The notes under the pieces are model-generated. The model was not told the DNA's origin and did no database searches. It saw only the letters and a program-made list of their open reading frames with translations. A stretch of 64,000 nucleotides of DNA from Diphasiastrum complanatum (lineage: Eukaryota > Streptophyta > Lycopodiopsida > Lycopodiales > Lycopodiaceae): assembly GCA_029204225.1 (NCBI GenBank), contig CM055097.1:30411785-30475784 (forward strand), read 5' to 3'. This document shows, piece after piece, positions 1 to 11,659 of the stretch (within the stretch, counting starts at the first letter, position 1; each line of letters begins with the position of its first letter). The position numbers were made by a program, and so were the translations under genes.

Positions 1-216
1 GATTTTTGTTTGGTTGGTTTTCTGCTGGATTCATGAAGAGTTGGTTTCTTGATTGGTTTCTGGGTTGAGGGTCTTTAATGCAAGCTTAAGATTCGAGCTC
101 GGTGGAAAGGGTGAAGGTGGAAGGGAACTATACTACAACAGGATGAGATGAGTGGTTGAGTGGAGAGAAACAGATTCTGATATAGAATCGGCAAACATTG
201 GCGTCGTTGCTGGGGA
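1..216 (+). repeat. Gypsy LTR 3' end with primer-binding site (copy 1)
   Basis: The first ~190 bases are repeated almost exactly at 1200-1400. Both copies end in an LTR-like tail followed within a few bases by a tRNA-primer site. Here it is TGGCGTCGTTGCTGGGGA at 199-216, two mismatches from the TGGCGCCGTTGCCGGGGA site common in plant Ty3/gypsy elements. The LTR is cut by the window edge, so its length is unknown. The 150 bases after the PBS (217-368) look like leader remnant and hold no gene. The family assignment rests on the PBS only. Confidence 0.6.
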
Positions 217-698
217 TCAAACTCGGGTCATCTGCATGATAGACAAAAATACTCACCACTATATTACAATGATGCCATGTTGGCAGATTCCTTGAGGCCA
301 ATATTAACAATAAGTTTCGAGGGTCATGGCGTCCTGCATGCGTAAGACCATGGCCCAATGAGCACTTGTAAATTATCTATTTTGGAACAAACTAGACTTT
401 GGGTCATGTGATTAAAATAATATTAAAAGGGCAAAGTGGAAGTTAAACTTGATAAGCTCCTAAGTTTTTGTAGTTAGGTGGGGTGTGTTTCTTTGTACAC
501 CGTAGATTAGTTTGTGTTTCTTGTAAAGGGTGTGGATTTCAATCCCACCTCCTTGCAAGTAGCCAATAGGAAGCAAGGGGCAAGGGCCACCCCAAAGATA
601 AAAAGGCACCTATTTAACACCATTTTAATCAATATTATTATAAATAGGAGAAACTCTACTCATTTTTGGTGCCTCTGCTCTCTCGTGGCTCCTCCCCT

Positions 699-997
<299 letters not shown>

Positions 998-1199
998 GTG
1001 GATAATGTAGATGGTTGATTTAGCATAGATATGGATGATTTTTTGATGTTTCAAAGTAGGTTAGAAGTTAAGATCTGTTTTTTTGTGTTCTTGTTTGGAA
1101 ATGTAAATATTGTAGATAAGCTTTGATCTGCTTTGTCTTCTTTCCTTTCTTTCTTTGCTGTAAATAGCTCTTGAGTTCTTGATTTACTACATGTTTTTG

Positions 1200-1417
1200 G
1201 ATTTTTGTTTGGTTGGTTTCCTGCTGGATTCATGAAGAGTTGGTTTCTTGATTGGTTTCTAGGTTGAGGGTCTTTAATGCAAGCTTAAGATTCGAGTTCG
1301 ATGGAAAAGGTGAAGGTGGAAGGAACTATACTACAACATGATGAGATGAGTGGTTGAGTGGAGAGAAACAGATTCTGATATGTGCTAGAATCGACAAACA
1401 TTGTCACCGTTGCCGGG
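1200..1417 (+). repeat. Gypsy LTR 3' end with primer-binding site (copy 2)
   Basis: Direct repeat of positions 1-216 with a few substitutions. It ends in a degenerate PBS, TGTCACCGTTGCCGGG at 1402-1417. Because both copies are followed by a PBS rather than one by a PBS and one by flanking DNA, they are not a simple 5'/3' LTR pair of one element. A partial tandem duplication or two separate insertions fits better. Confidence 0.6.
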
Positions 1418-2479
1418 CTTGCAAACACAACTCACAAACTTGTCATGATTCTATTACTTTGAAAATGTTTCACTCACCATTTAGCTGAGGCCTTGCAAAA
1501 CACTAGATATTTTAACAAAAATCTTGCAAAAAACATATTCATGCAGACCATTTGGATCTACTAATCTATTTGCAAACTCGGATACCACATTCCACTTTTC
1601 TGTGCTTAGCTTCTCTGGTAGAACTATGTATCAACAACAAACATTGGCGTCCCTACCATTGACAATCTTCTTGGCTTCCGAATCATAGAAATCGTCTTCT
1701 TTGCCAGAGCATTTTTCCATTCTTCATCATTTTTGTCTGTGGCTTGTTGTCCTGTATTCTTCATTTTTCCAAGCACACATTCAAGTTTCTTGTTTGTTAG
1801 ATCGTTATTGCTTCAAAACGTCCCTACTGTTCCTTCAGATCTGTGCGAATTGATCTCAAATATTCGGAAACCCACCGCTACACTATTTTTTTGCGTTTTT
1901 GAACACCGATAGTCAGCAGATTTTCGTATTTTTTGAGTTACTCAAACTTTTTGAGTTTTTCCACTTTTTTCGAGTTTCCACCACTGCATCGTTATTTTGC
2001 ACTATTTGTAAAAATTTGAGTTTTTTTAAAATTTTGATTTTCTCAAATTTTCACCTTTTTTGATTTTTCGATATTTGTAGTTCGCCAAACAACAAATAAA
2101 TTTTGCATCCGCCAATCTACAGTATATTTGCATCCGCCGTTATTTCATATTTTCGAGTTTTTCTTAGAAAATTTCATCCGACGTTTTTTTTTCCACTTTT
2201 TTGATTTTTTGAATTGCTTGAAGATTTTTGAGTTTTTTTTGAGTTTTTACATTTTTCGAGTTTCTCCTGTTTTTCGAGTTTTTTTTTTTCCAATTTCTTT
2301 TTGCCGTGCATCCGACAATAATTTACAATAAAAAATTTAGTCCGACGATCCCATTTGAAATGCATCCAAAGACTGCAAAAAAAAAAAACAACAAATTTTT
2401 TTCTCTGACAACTGCATCTACTATTTTTTTTTAAGATCAGTATTTTTTTGAGTTTTTGGATTTTTACATTTTTTTTTCA
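1418..2479 (+). other. Non-coding gypsy leader-like, T-rich region
   Basis: No credible coding sequence. A third PBS-like string (TTGGCGTCCCTACC) occurs at 1645. From about 1920 to 2470 the + strand is T-rich and repeatedly carries (t/c)GAGTTTTT, about ten times, interspersed with GCATCCG(C/A)C words. This looks like an old diverged leader between PBS and gag, but no gag follows. Confidence 0.4.
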
Positions 2480-2790
2480 TCCATCCGACAGGTTTAGAAT
2501 CCTTTCTATTAGTACCACGAGCTCTCACTTATTGTATATATAGAGCCACATTTGGCCATAATCATTGTGAGACACCAATCTTGGTTTTGGAAGCAATTTT
2601 GAGTGATTCTCTCCATTTGTCTACATTTGTTTTGATTGTTTTGAGACTCTATCAATGTGTACTTGATTTTCAGGTTGGAGTCCATACTCAGACAGTGTTT
2701 CACATGTGTGAAACCACAAAGTAAACCTACCTTCAATTAATGATTGTTCTTGTTAGGATTTTGTGTCTAGAATTGATCTAGATTGATCTT
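2480..2790 (+). repeat. Copia LTR fragment, related to Copia-C LTR
   Basis: Contains a TATA-like box (tgtatatataga, 2533-2544), the words actcagacagtg at 2686-2697 and an imperfect palindrome TTTCACATGTGTGAAA at 2698-2713. The Copia-C LTR has the same elements in the same order (GTATATATAGG, ACTCAGACTGTGG, TTCACACGTGTGAA). The ends are not resolved. Confidence 0.45.
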
Positions 2791-2837
2791 AATCTCAAGT
2801 AGATTGATAGATCAAGTAATCTGACAACCAATTCCTC

Positions 2838-3638
2838 TTGAGGATCAGATTAGGATCCACTCTTGGTTCTTTTTGTACTTTTTGCACAGAGGGGATAGGC
2901 AACGTTTCAATCCAACTACCTGATGGAAAAAGCAAGATGATCAGGAAGGTACTTTACGTACCAGGTTTGAAGAAAAATCTACTTTCTATTGGAGTCATTA
3001 CTGATCAAAAGTTGAAAGTAGTACTTGCCCATGATCATTGCTTTGTAAAAGATGTGAATCAAAAGTTCAAAGTTATTGCGGATGGAATAAGGGAGCCCAA
3101 TACAAAATTGTACAGGTTGAATGCTACAATCAAGGGGCAACATGGACTCATATCATCCATTCCATCGCAAACTGAGTTGTGGCATAAGAGGCTTGGTCAC
3201 TTGAACTTAGGAAGCCTTAGTTTGATGAGAAAATTGGAGATGGTAACATGATTGCCTACCATAGAAGACCACTTAAAATCGATGTGTGAATCATGTGTAT
3301 ACGAGAAGCAGCATCGAGAGAAGTTCAATAAAGGTGGTGTTGCAAGAGCAAAGAACATCCTGGATTTGATCCACACAGATTTATGCGGGCCTATGAGGAC
3401 TATATCTTTGATGAATCCAAGATGTATGAAGACGAGGATGCTGAGAAGATACACATCCAGTGGGAAAGATGGTATAGTGAGGATACCTTCTGATGATGAT
3501 CCATTTATTGACTTTCCAAGTGATGAACATGAGGATACATCTCAAGATACTACTACTCAACCTCTAGAGACAGGTTGGAGAGGTAGAGACAAACCTTTTG
3601 GTGCAAGAAGGATTGAAGTTGCAGGTGACAAACGCTAG
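2838..3638 (+). pseudogene. Copia-F protease end, gag-pre-integrase and deleted integrase
   Basis: Encodes the C-terminal protease region (VLYVPGLKKNLLS) and the zinc-binding gag-pre-integrase domain (LWHKRLGHLN ... CESCVYEKQH), interrupted by a TGA at 3249. Integrase begins with HTDLCGPM, which carries the first catalytic Asp. It then jumps at about residue 54 of the second frame (near 3412) to sequence belonging downstream of the core, so the second Asp and the catalytic Glu are gone. The frame stays open across the deletion to 3638. The DDE core is absent, so the product could not integrate DNA. Copia assignment is firm; the exact deletion ends are inferred. Confidence 0.8.
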
Positions 3639-3716
3639 GAGAAGGATGTACCATGGGATACATTTTCACCAAAAAGCCGATCACCTCACAGGAAGCTCCC
3701 TAAGTGGTTTCAGAGA

Positions 3717-5390
3717 TTGTTGGAGAGCCGTGACATGGATGACTTTCTAGGATTATCTAGCCAGGGAGAGCTACGAATATCAACAAGAGAGAAGACACAA
3801 CCTGAAAGGTATGAAACAAATTATGCTCTCTTATCTAGCGTTATTCAAAGCAAAGAACCTTTGACTTATTGTGAAGTGAAGGATGATGACATTTGGGTCA
3901 AGGCCATGGGAGAGGAGATGGAGTCAATTGCTAAGCACAACACATGGGACTTAGTAGAACCACCAATTGGCAAGAAACCCATTGGTTGCAAATGGGTATA
4001 TATGACTAAGTAACATGCAAATGGAAGTATAGCAAAGCACAAGGCAAGATTGGTGATCAAAGGATATGCACAAAGTAAAGGCATCGACTATGAAGAGACC
4101 TTTGCACCAGTATGTAGGTTAAATACTCTACGTCTACTTGTTGCTTTAGCTTCACATTTTGGTTAGTCTTTGCATCAGATGGATGTGAAATCTGCTTTTC
4201 TAAATGGTGAGTTAGAAGAAGAGGCATTCATGGATCAACCTGAAGGCTTTGTAGCGAAAGGATAGGAAAATAAAGTATGTCGCTTGAAGAAAGCGCTTTA
4301 TGGTCTTAAACAGGCACCACGTGCGTGGTATAGCAGGATTGATGCCTACTTTCATTTAAAGGGGATGATGAGAACACATTCTGATCCAAATCTGTATGTC
4401 TTATGCTCTAATGGTATGGTTGCTTTGATTGTTCTTTATGTTGATGACTTGATTATTACGAGAAATAATCAAGAGATGATAGACATGATCAAGAAAGACC
4501 TCATGGAACAATTTGAGATGACAGATCTCAACCTGATGCATTATTGCCTTGGAGTAGAGGTGTGGCAAAAAGGACACGAAGTGGTTTTAACACAGGTGAA
4601 GTATGTCAAAGAGTTGTTGCACAAGTTTAGGTTGCAGGATTGCAAACCAGTGAATACTCCTATTGAACCAGGTAAAAAGCTTTCTAAGCTTGATGAGTCA
4701 CAGTCATTTGATGCTTTTACGCTGTATAGGCAGTTAATAGGGAGCTTGATTTACCTTACCATGACTAGACTATATATATGCTATGTTGTTGGGATTGTAA
4801 GTCAATTTATGGCAACACCTACAGAAATGCATTGGAAGGCAGCTAAGCGCATTCTGCGTTATGTAAAAGGCACTTCAGATTATGGCTTGATTTACAGGAA
4901 GCATGAGGGTTTACCTGGGTTGTGTGGCTATGTGGATGCGGATTGGGGAGGTGACTATGATGATCGTAGATCCACCACAGGGTATGTATTCAAGCTTTGT
5001 GGCAGTTGTTTTTCCTGGTCTAGTAAGAAGCAAAGTACAATTGCCCTATCCACCACAGAAGTAGAGTATAAGGCAATGTGTAGTGCAGCACAAGAAGCTA
5101 TATGGTTGAGACAAATCTTGGAAGAAGTTGGCATGAAGTAGAAAAATCCCACGACGTTACATAGTGACAGTCAAAGTGACATTCAACTAGCAAAACATCC
5201 ACTGTTCCATGCGAGAACCAAACACATTGAGATTCAGTATCACTTTATACGTGAGAGGTTGCTGAGTCGTGAAATTCATGCTGTTCATTGTAGTACCGGA
5301 AGAACAACTAGCTGATATTTTCACTAAGCCACTTGTTGGAGAAAAGTTTGATAAGCTTAGATCAAAGCTTTCTGTACTTAAAGTTTGTTG
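3717..5390 (+). pseudogene. Copia-F reverse transcriptase and RNase H remnant
   Basis: Copia RT motifs run in order: HNTWDLVEPP and CKWVY near 3940-4000, [47 protein letters not shown] (intact catalytic YVDD), then GSLIYLT. RNase H follows with DADWGGDYDDRRSTTGY, WSSKKQSTIALSTTEVEY and, after a frameshift near 5140, HPLFHARTKHIEIQYHF and ADIFTKPL. Stop codons at 4012, in the QMDV region (~4165) and before the EAFMDQPEGF part (~4264) break the frame. It belongs with the upstream integrase fragment. Confidence 0.85.
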
Positions 5391-5418
5391 AATTCAGAGC
5401 TATGTAAATGACTGTATA

Positions 5419-5423
5419 AAAAG
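5419..5423. other. Target-site duplication of Copia-D, left copy
   Basis: The 5 bases aaaag immediately precede the Copia-D LTR end at 5424. The matching copy is ctttt at 21182-21186, which is aaaag on the opposite strand. Finding the partner 15.8 kb away in inverted orientation is the key evidence for the inversion. Confidence 0.8.
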
Positions 5424-6114
5424 TGTGAAAAGTATAGTACTAAGGACCATAAATGGATCTTTGAATGATTCACAAGGTGATTGTATGCTTGTTAAACAAT
5501 CTATCAGAAACTAGTCATCAGAAAACAAGATCTAGTTTAGCAGCTTGATAGGAAACAAGTAGAGACAATCAAAGCATTGATCAAATAGTATAATCCAACT
5601 CCACACGTGTGGAAATAAGGTTGTAGTACGGCCTGTAGACAGTGTTTACAAAGTGACAAAGCTGGGTGTCATTGGAAATCAAGAGTAATCACCATACAAT
5701 GAGAGGAAACTCAAGTTTCTCCTTGAGGCTCCAAAAAGTTTCTATCTTCTCACTATGGAGAATGGGAATACATAGTAAAACACACTTCCTTTGCAAATTT
5801 AGGTGAAAATCCAGCATGTAATAAGGAAGTAGACTCCACTTTCTTGCCCTAATGTGAAAATCCTAGCCTAGATCCAAGAGTCATGCTTGGTAGGTGCATG
5901 GTAGGTACAAATCTCATCATAAATCATGGTCTAGATCCTACAAAGTAGGAATCACTACCAAATAGACACAACCACTCCTCTTGAGTCGTGGTAACCTACT
6001 TTAGGTGTGCATGTACAAGTAGCACTTTGGCCATTCAAGTAACCAACAACCAATATTGACAAAATGTACAATATTCTACATGGCTAGATTTCCCAATGTA
6101 GGCAATTTTTCACA
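5424..6114 (-). repeat. Copia-D 3' LTR
   Basis: 691 bp, beginning TGTGAAAAATTGCC (minus strand, from 6114) and ending ACTTTTCACA (5424). It is the same length as the LTR at 21187-21877, with about 16 differences by eye (~97.7% identity). It contains a perfect 12-bp palindrome CCACACGTGTGG at 5601-5612, a G-box-like CACGTG core also found in other copia LTRs of this window. Confidence 0.93.
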
Positions 6115-8671
6115 CTCCTCCTCAAATCTAGCCTTGGAGATCACAATGCTTTTATCAATAAGTCCAATTGAAGATCTAAGCTTGACAAATGAATCTTTAG
6201 GTAAAGGTTTAGTAAACAAATCAGCCAAGCAACTTGATGATGGCACGTGTTGGAGCTTGATCTCTTTAGCTTGCACTTTTTCCCTCACGAAATGATGAGC
6301 AATTTCGATGTGTTTGCTCCTTGCATGGAATGTAGGATTAGTTGCAAGTGATTGGGCTGATTGGTTGTCACAATAGATGATAGGGATCTCCTCCTCCATG
6401 ACATGAAGCTCCACCAATAGCCTTTTGTGCCACAAGAACTTGCATGTTGATGTCAAGGCCTTGTATTCGGATTCTGTGGAAGATAGGGAGATGGTATCTT
6501 GCTTTTTGGAAAGCCATGATACTACTCCATCACATAGAAAGGCGGCAAAGGCACTTGTTTATCTTCTATCCACTTTGTCACCTTCAAAATCCGAGTCACT
6601 ATAGGCTCTTAAGCCAAGATTAGTTCCTCTATACAAAATACCAAAATTCTTAGTGAATCAAATGTATCTAAGAACTCTTTTGGCCATCTTCCAATGTGAA
6701 ACTAGAGGACTTTGCATGAATTGGCTTAATTTTCCAACACTATAACTAAGATCAGGTCTAGTTATAGTTAAATAGATCAAGGAGCCAATAAGCCTTCTAT
6801 ATAATGTGATGTCCTCAAAGGATGCTTCATCACAACCATGTTGCTCCATTGGTGTCTCAATGTCTTTACAATTCTTCATTCCAAATCTATCTAGGATGGA
6901 TGTAGCATATTTAGATTGACAAATGAAGCTAAAATCACATCCTCTAATAACCTCTATTCCAAGAATGAAGCTCAATAGGCCGAGATCTACCATCTTAAAC
7001 TCTTTTGCTAAAGCAATTTTTACATCTCTAATTCCATCTAGATCATTACCACTCAAGATAATGTCATCTACATACAAAACAAGAATAATGATCATGCCAT
7101 CATGAAAACTTATACACAATGATGGATCATAGTCACTCATTGCAAATTTGATGGAAATGAGAAAAGAGTTTAGCCTAGAGTACCATGCTCTAGGTGCTTG
7201 CTTGAGCCCATAAAGGCTCTTCTTCAAAAAACACACCTTTCCTTCATGCTTTGCCTTTATGAAGCCCTCGGGTTGCCTCATGTAGATCTCTTTCTCCAAA
7301 TAACCATTGAGGAATGCATTTGTGAAGTCAAGTTGGAATAGCTCCCAATTGAAGGTTGTAGCAAGACTAATGATCAACCTGATAGTAACAAGCTTAGCCA
7401 CAAGAGCAAAAGTCTCATCATAATCAATGCCTTTGGTTTGTAAAAAACCTTTGGCAACAAGCCTAGCTTTACGCTTGCTTATTGATCCATCTTGATTATA
7501 CTTCAATCTAAACACCCACTTGCAATCAAGAGGTTTCTTCCCTTGAGGAAGATCCACAAGATCCCAAGTATGATTCTCAATAAGAGCATCATACTCTACT
7601 TGCATAGCATCCATCCAACTTTTAGACTTACAAGCATCTTCATAGCATGTTGGCTCATCTAACATTGAAGTAAGAAAGGTGTAAGATGTGAAAGATGATG
7701 AGCCTTCCCTTTGATCACCTTGACCATCATAGGTGAGCCTCAATGGCTCGGATCTTGCCCTTGTAGATCTTCTTGGAGTTCTTGCATCTTGAGGTGGATC
7801 CTCAAGTTTTTCTTCAATTGGAAGCTCCTCCTCCATCCTAGCATGATCCTTGGCATCAAGATGATTAGTAGCATTATCATCCAAATCACAAGCATGTCCT
7901 TCATAAAAAATAACATCCCTACTCATTATCACCTTGCTAGTGATGGGATTGAAGACTCTATAACCTTTGCTATTTTTGCCATATCCCACAAAGATGCCTT
8001 TGATGGATGTTGCATCATCCTTCTTTCTCTTATCCAAGGATTGGTGTACATAGCAAGTGGATCCAAAAACTTTGAGATCCTTGAGATTGGGCTTCTCTCC
8101 AAATAGAGCTTCAAATGGTGTGATTCCTCTAATGGCTTGGTTTGGCAATCTATTGCACAAATAGTTAGCACAAGTTATTGCTTCACCCCAAAATGGTTTG
8201 GATAGAGAAGCATCTAGCCTTAAGGCCTTAGCACACTCACAAAGAGATCTATTTCTTCTCTCACTCACTCCATTTTGTTGAGGGGTGTATGGACATGACA
8301 ACTCCCTCTTTATGCCATTAGAACTACAAAAGTCAATCAACTTATTGGAGATATATTCACCTCCATTATCACTCCTTAATACCTTAATCTTGGTACTAAG
8401 TTGATTTTCTACCAAAGTCTTGAACTTTACAAAAGAATCAAACACCATTGATTTGCTAGACAAGAGGTACATCTAACAAAATCTAGAATAGTCATCAATG
8501 AAGATTACATAGTACTTGGCACCACCATTAGACTCATGTGCAAAACTATGAACATCCGAATGGATGAGCTCAAGAGGAGAGTTTGATCTTGATGTAGATC
8601 TTGAGAAGGGTAGTTTGTGAGCCTTTGAGAGGCTGCATGCTTCACATCTCTTCCCACACTTTGACAAATAT
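6076..8671 (-). pseudogene. Copia-D pol: integrase, reverse transcriptase, RNase H
   Basis: A long frame (6658-8472) covers integrase and RT. The integrase zinc region ends with CEACSLSKAHK, the first Asp is in LIHSDVH, the second in RSDNGGEYIS and the Glu in NGVSERRNR, so the DDE triad is present. RT shows CKWVFRLK, QLDFTNAFLNG, SLYGLKQAPRAWYSR and VLYVDDIIL, with YVDD intact. RNase H contains SDSDFEGD, DTISLSSTESEYKAL, NPTFHARSKHIEIAHHF and ADLFTKPLPK. Only a few lesions are visible: a TAG where Trp belongs (about 8473), a TGA at about 6657 and a stop near 6563. The last frame ends at 6076 inside the LTR. Gag and protease are in the other half beyond the inversion. Confidence 0.9.
6115..6125 (-). 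other. Polypurine tract of Copia-D
   Basis: On the minus strand the purine run gaggaggag directly abuts the first base of the 3' LTR. This is the expected site for plus-strand DNA priming by RNase H cleavage. Confidence 0.8.
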
Positions 8672-8710
8672 GTTCAATCTTATAGTAACTTATTTTGAAA
8701 TCGTCAGTAC

Positions 8711-9425
8711 TACATTCTGACATAATATTGAATGCAATAAAGGATAGATTGATTCAACATAAAAACAGATGATGATGAGCAAAGAAAATTGCGGATAAAA
8801 ATCGCGTACTCTAAGCTATCTCTGAGTAACTGCTGATCTCTGTCTGATTGCACTTTTACTGATAAGCAATGAGCGCTAATAACAAAACTCTCAATAAACT
8901 CTAAAGAACTGAGCTAGAATGCTTGAGTGTTCAAGCTTGAAATCTTGATAGAGCCGCTACAATACTCTATAAAATGCATTGTGAATAATAAAAGTATGAT
9001 CAGCTATTTATCCTAGGCAAATGCGGCACGTCCATTAGGACAGCTAATTACGTCATAGATCTTAATAACCAGTTGGCCATAGTGGGCAGACATCCATCCA
9101 ATTAGTACTTCTTGGAAATGTACTTGCTAAATGATTAGGGCAAGTCTGTAGCTTTATTTCAAGTGGAACAATTAATTATCCTTCATACAAAGTGGCCGAA
9201 GTGGCCAAAGTCTCCGAAGTCTTCAAACTTTGTGAAGTCACAAAAGTGTCCAAGAAGTCTTCAAAGTTTGTCGAATGATGTCCAATATGTCGGATCCACC
9301 TGCGAGCGATTTCCTGAGTAGTTCTACAGATTGTGTAGAAACATGAAGAGAACTGCAGAACTAGATAATAAGTGGATGAAGATTAAAAGATCGTTTAGTC
9401 GATAATCAGGAGAATAGTCTAACAC
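8711..9425 (-). repeat. Copia-E 3' LTR
   Basis: On the minus strand it starts TGTTAGACTATTC right after a purine tract (aagggggag, 9426-9434), and ends near GTCAGAATGTA at 8711. The related LTR at 20282-20825 shares its middle and 3' end. The left boundary is set from that alignment. No matching TSD was found. Positions 8672-8710 between it and the inversion break show nothing recognisable. Confidence 0.75.
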
Positions 9426-9626
9426 TCCCCCTTAATTTGAATCCATGAATGCTTTGACCTTCAAACTTAGTTCTGCAGAAAATTTCCTGTGTGTATCCAA
9501 GCTTAATGCTTTAGTAAAAATATCTGTTGTCATATATTGTGTTTGACGGTATTGCAAGTCAACCTCTTTGTCAAAAACTTTGTTTCTGACATAGTGATAC
9601 TTGATTTCAATGTGCTCCTAGAATGG
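9426..9626 (-). pseudogene. Copia-E RNase H C-terminus
   Basis: The minus strand encodes EHIEIKYHYVRNKVFDKEVD and then TTDIFTKALS, the conserved end of copia RNase H. It stops just before the PPT and LTR of Copia-E. A stop replaces the residue before EHIEI. Everything upstream is lost at 9627, where a different LTR (Copia-H) begins. Confidence 0.8.
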
Positions 9627-10040
9627 TGAAGAATTGCCAAAAATTGGCAAATCTAGCTAACAAAAACCATGTAGTATTATGTAAACTCTGTACATAAGTG
9701 GATTTCACACATGTGAAGCCAAGATGCCATGTGGCAAATCTACTCCTAATGTAGGTTAGGTCGATTCCATAGGGTTGGTCATGTCATTTTGGTAGTGATT
9801 TTTAGTTCAGGTGAAAACTGACCAACTAGCTATCTACCAAGCATGACTCTAGGAAATAGACTAGGGTTTTTTTTTAGGAAAAAAAAGGCTAAGTTGACTT
9901 CCTTATTACATGCTGGAAATCCACCTAACTTCACAAAGGAAGTCAAATTTGCTATGTATTCCAGGCTCCCATAGTGAGAAGATAGAATTCTTTTTGGAGC
10001 TCATTGGCAATCTCAAGCTAGTTCACTATGTACATTGAGT
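9627..10040 (+). repeat. Copia-H LTR, 5' part only
   Basis: Begins TGAAGAATTGCC and follows the Copia-D LTR in order (caaatctagc, accaagcatgactct, ccttattacatgctgga, catagtgagaagatagaa) at clearly lower identity, so it is a related but distinct family. It includes TTTCACACATGTGAA at 9703-9717. It ends at ~10040, where an opposite-strand LTR takes over. Confidence 0.65.
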
Positions 10041-10573
10041 TTTTGCAAACTCTAATAGAACTTGATCAAACATGAATAAAATGATAAAATACTGTTGTTG
10101 TCCATACAAAACCAGCAAGCTACTGTATTTCACATGTGTGGATCCAAAAATAACAAATATAGATCATTCTACACATAGAATTGCAAGCAATCACAAGTAT
10201 AGTGCACCAATGGATAGTAGAAACCAAGAGGACCATGTATAAGCATGAAGTGAGATAGAGAAGAGAGAAGATATGTCTCTCCACAAGTTACATCCTTTTA
10301 TAGCATGTCCAAGCCCTATTTGGCCACTTGGCTTTCTCACCAAAATGCTAACCCTACTATTTTTGGGTCTAGATTCGAAGTACCCAACATTCAAATTTGA
10401 ATCTACTCAAACTCGACTTCTAACTTTTCCACAATTTCAAAAAGTGTTTATTCAAATGAAATTTAGACCAATGAACTTTGAAAAGTCAAACTCTAACTCT
10501 AAAACAAAGTGGGCCTCAATTTGTCAAATATAGAAATGTAGCAAATATGATCAAACTAGTTGAATCTTTCACA
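10041..10573 (-). repeat. Copia-G 3' LTR, truncated
   Basis: From 10573 leftwards the minus strand reads TGTGAAAGATTCAACTAG and matches the Copia-I LTR (15888-16534) for about 530 bases, including the TATA box (TATAAAAGG, rev-comp of 10295-10303) and tccacacatgtgaaat. The last ~110 bases of the LTR are missing at 10041. The purine tract gaagaggga(g) at 10574-10583 marks the PPT. Confidence 0.82.
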
Positions 10574-11650
10574 CTCCCTCTTCAACTAGTTTTAGCATGG
10601 ACTTTGATAACACTCCAAGTGATGTATTATGCTTCATGAACAAGTCCTTTCCCAATGCTTTGGTGAAGATATCAGCTAACATTCCCTTGAGGACACATTT
10701 TGAAGCTCCACCTCCTTTGCAATGACTTGCTCTCTCACAAAATGATATTGCACCTCAATATGCTTGCTCCTAGCATGAAAGATAGGATTGGTTGCCGACC
10801 TTTGGGCTGATTGATTGTCACAAAAGATGATTGGGCTCTCTGAAAGATCCAACAAGTGAAGATCCTTGATCATCCTCTTAATCCATACCATCTCCTTTGT
10901 GCAATGTGTAAGAGCTTTGTACTCGGCCTAGATGACAATGAGATAGTGGCTTGTTTTTTTGACATCCATGATGTAGCTCCATCACCTATGAAAATACAAT
11001 GAGCAATAATGGATTTCCTATCCATTACATCTCTAGCATAGTCTAAATATGAAAATACGAAAAGATTAGATTGATCCCTCATACAATATGCCAAAATTGC
11101 GAGTTCCAATGATGTATCTCAAAACTTGCTTTCCTAGCTTCCAACACTCCTCACTAGGATCTTGCATGAATTGACTCAATCTTCCAACACAATAGCTTAG
11201 ATCTGGTCTAGTAATGGTTAGATAGATGAGTGAACCAACTAGATTCCTATAGAAAGTAATGTCCTTGAAGGATCTTTCATTACCTCTTATAGTTAGCTTT
11301 ACATGAGACTCCATAGGTGTTTCACTAGCTTTTGCATCTACCATATGAAATCTTTCTAGAATAGAATTGACATACTTCTCGTGACAAATGAAAGTAGATT
11401 GAGAAGATATAATGACTTCTATTCCCAAAATGTAATGCAAGTTACCAAGATCATGCACCTCAAACTCCTTCTTAAGAGCACTCTTGATATCCTCCACATC
11501 TTGATTGTTTCCACCACTCAAGATGATATCATCCACATAGAATAGCAAGATGGTAACATCATTTCCAGCAAACCTATAATAAAGTGAATGATCATAGACA
11601 ATCATGAGGGTCCACATGTAAGCTATTAGCCAAGTAATAGGACAACCCAC
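10574..11650 (-). pseudogene. Copia-G reverse transcriptase (C-terminal half) and RNase H
   Basis: The minus-strand frame 11650-11066 gives FYVDDIILSGG (intact YVDD), DLGNLHYILGIEV and GSLIYLTITRPDLSYCVGRLSQFMQDP. Overlapping frames continue into RNase H: SWMSKKQATISLSS, PIIFCDNQSAQRS, NPIFHARSKHIEVQYHFVRE. Gag, protease, integrase and the N-terminal half of RT are absent; the sequence is cut at about 11625-11650, right beside the MITE. At least two frameshifts and a stop near the end of RNase H disable it. Confidence 0.85.
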
Positions 11651-11659
11651 TAAAACAAG

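Larger units (their letters stand above)
2838..5423 (+). mobile_element. Copia-F, 5'-truncated Ty1/copia element
   Basis: The + strand reads the end of protease, gag-pre-integrase, a fragment of integrase, then RT and RNase H. The gag region, 5' LTR and most of integrase are missing. The internal sequence stops at 5423, where Copia-D is inserted. Its PPT (rev-comp of 21160-21170) and 3' LTR (20826-21159) now lie 15 kb away because of an inversion. Confidence 0.8.
5424..8671 (-). mobile_element. Copia-D, 3' half (integrase to 3' LTR)
   Basis: On the minus strand it reads integrase zinc region, integrase core, RT, RNase H, PPT and a complete 3' LTR. It starts abruptly at 8671 within the zinc region (SKCGKRCEACSLSKAHK). 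The rest of the element, up to the end of gag-pre-integrase (AVGLP), is at 21187-23918 on the + strand. The two halves add up to about 5.98 kb, a normal size for copia. Confidence 0.9.

Noticed and set aside
8711-9425. Copia-E LTR and the LTR at 20282-20825 as a second inverted split pair
   Set aside because: Lengths differ by ~170 bp, divergence is much greater than for Copia-D, and no shared TSD exists.
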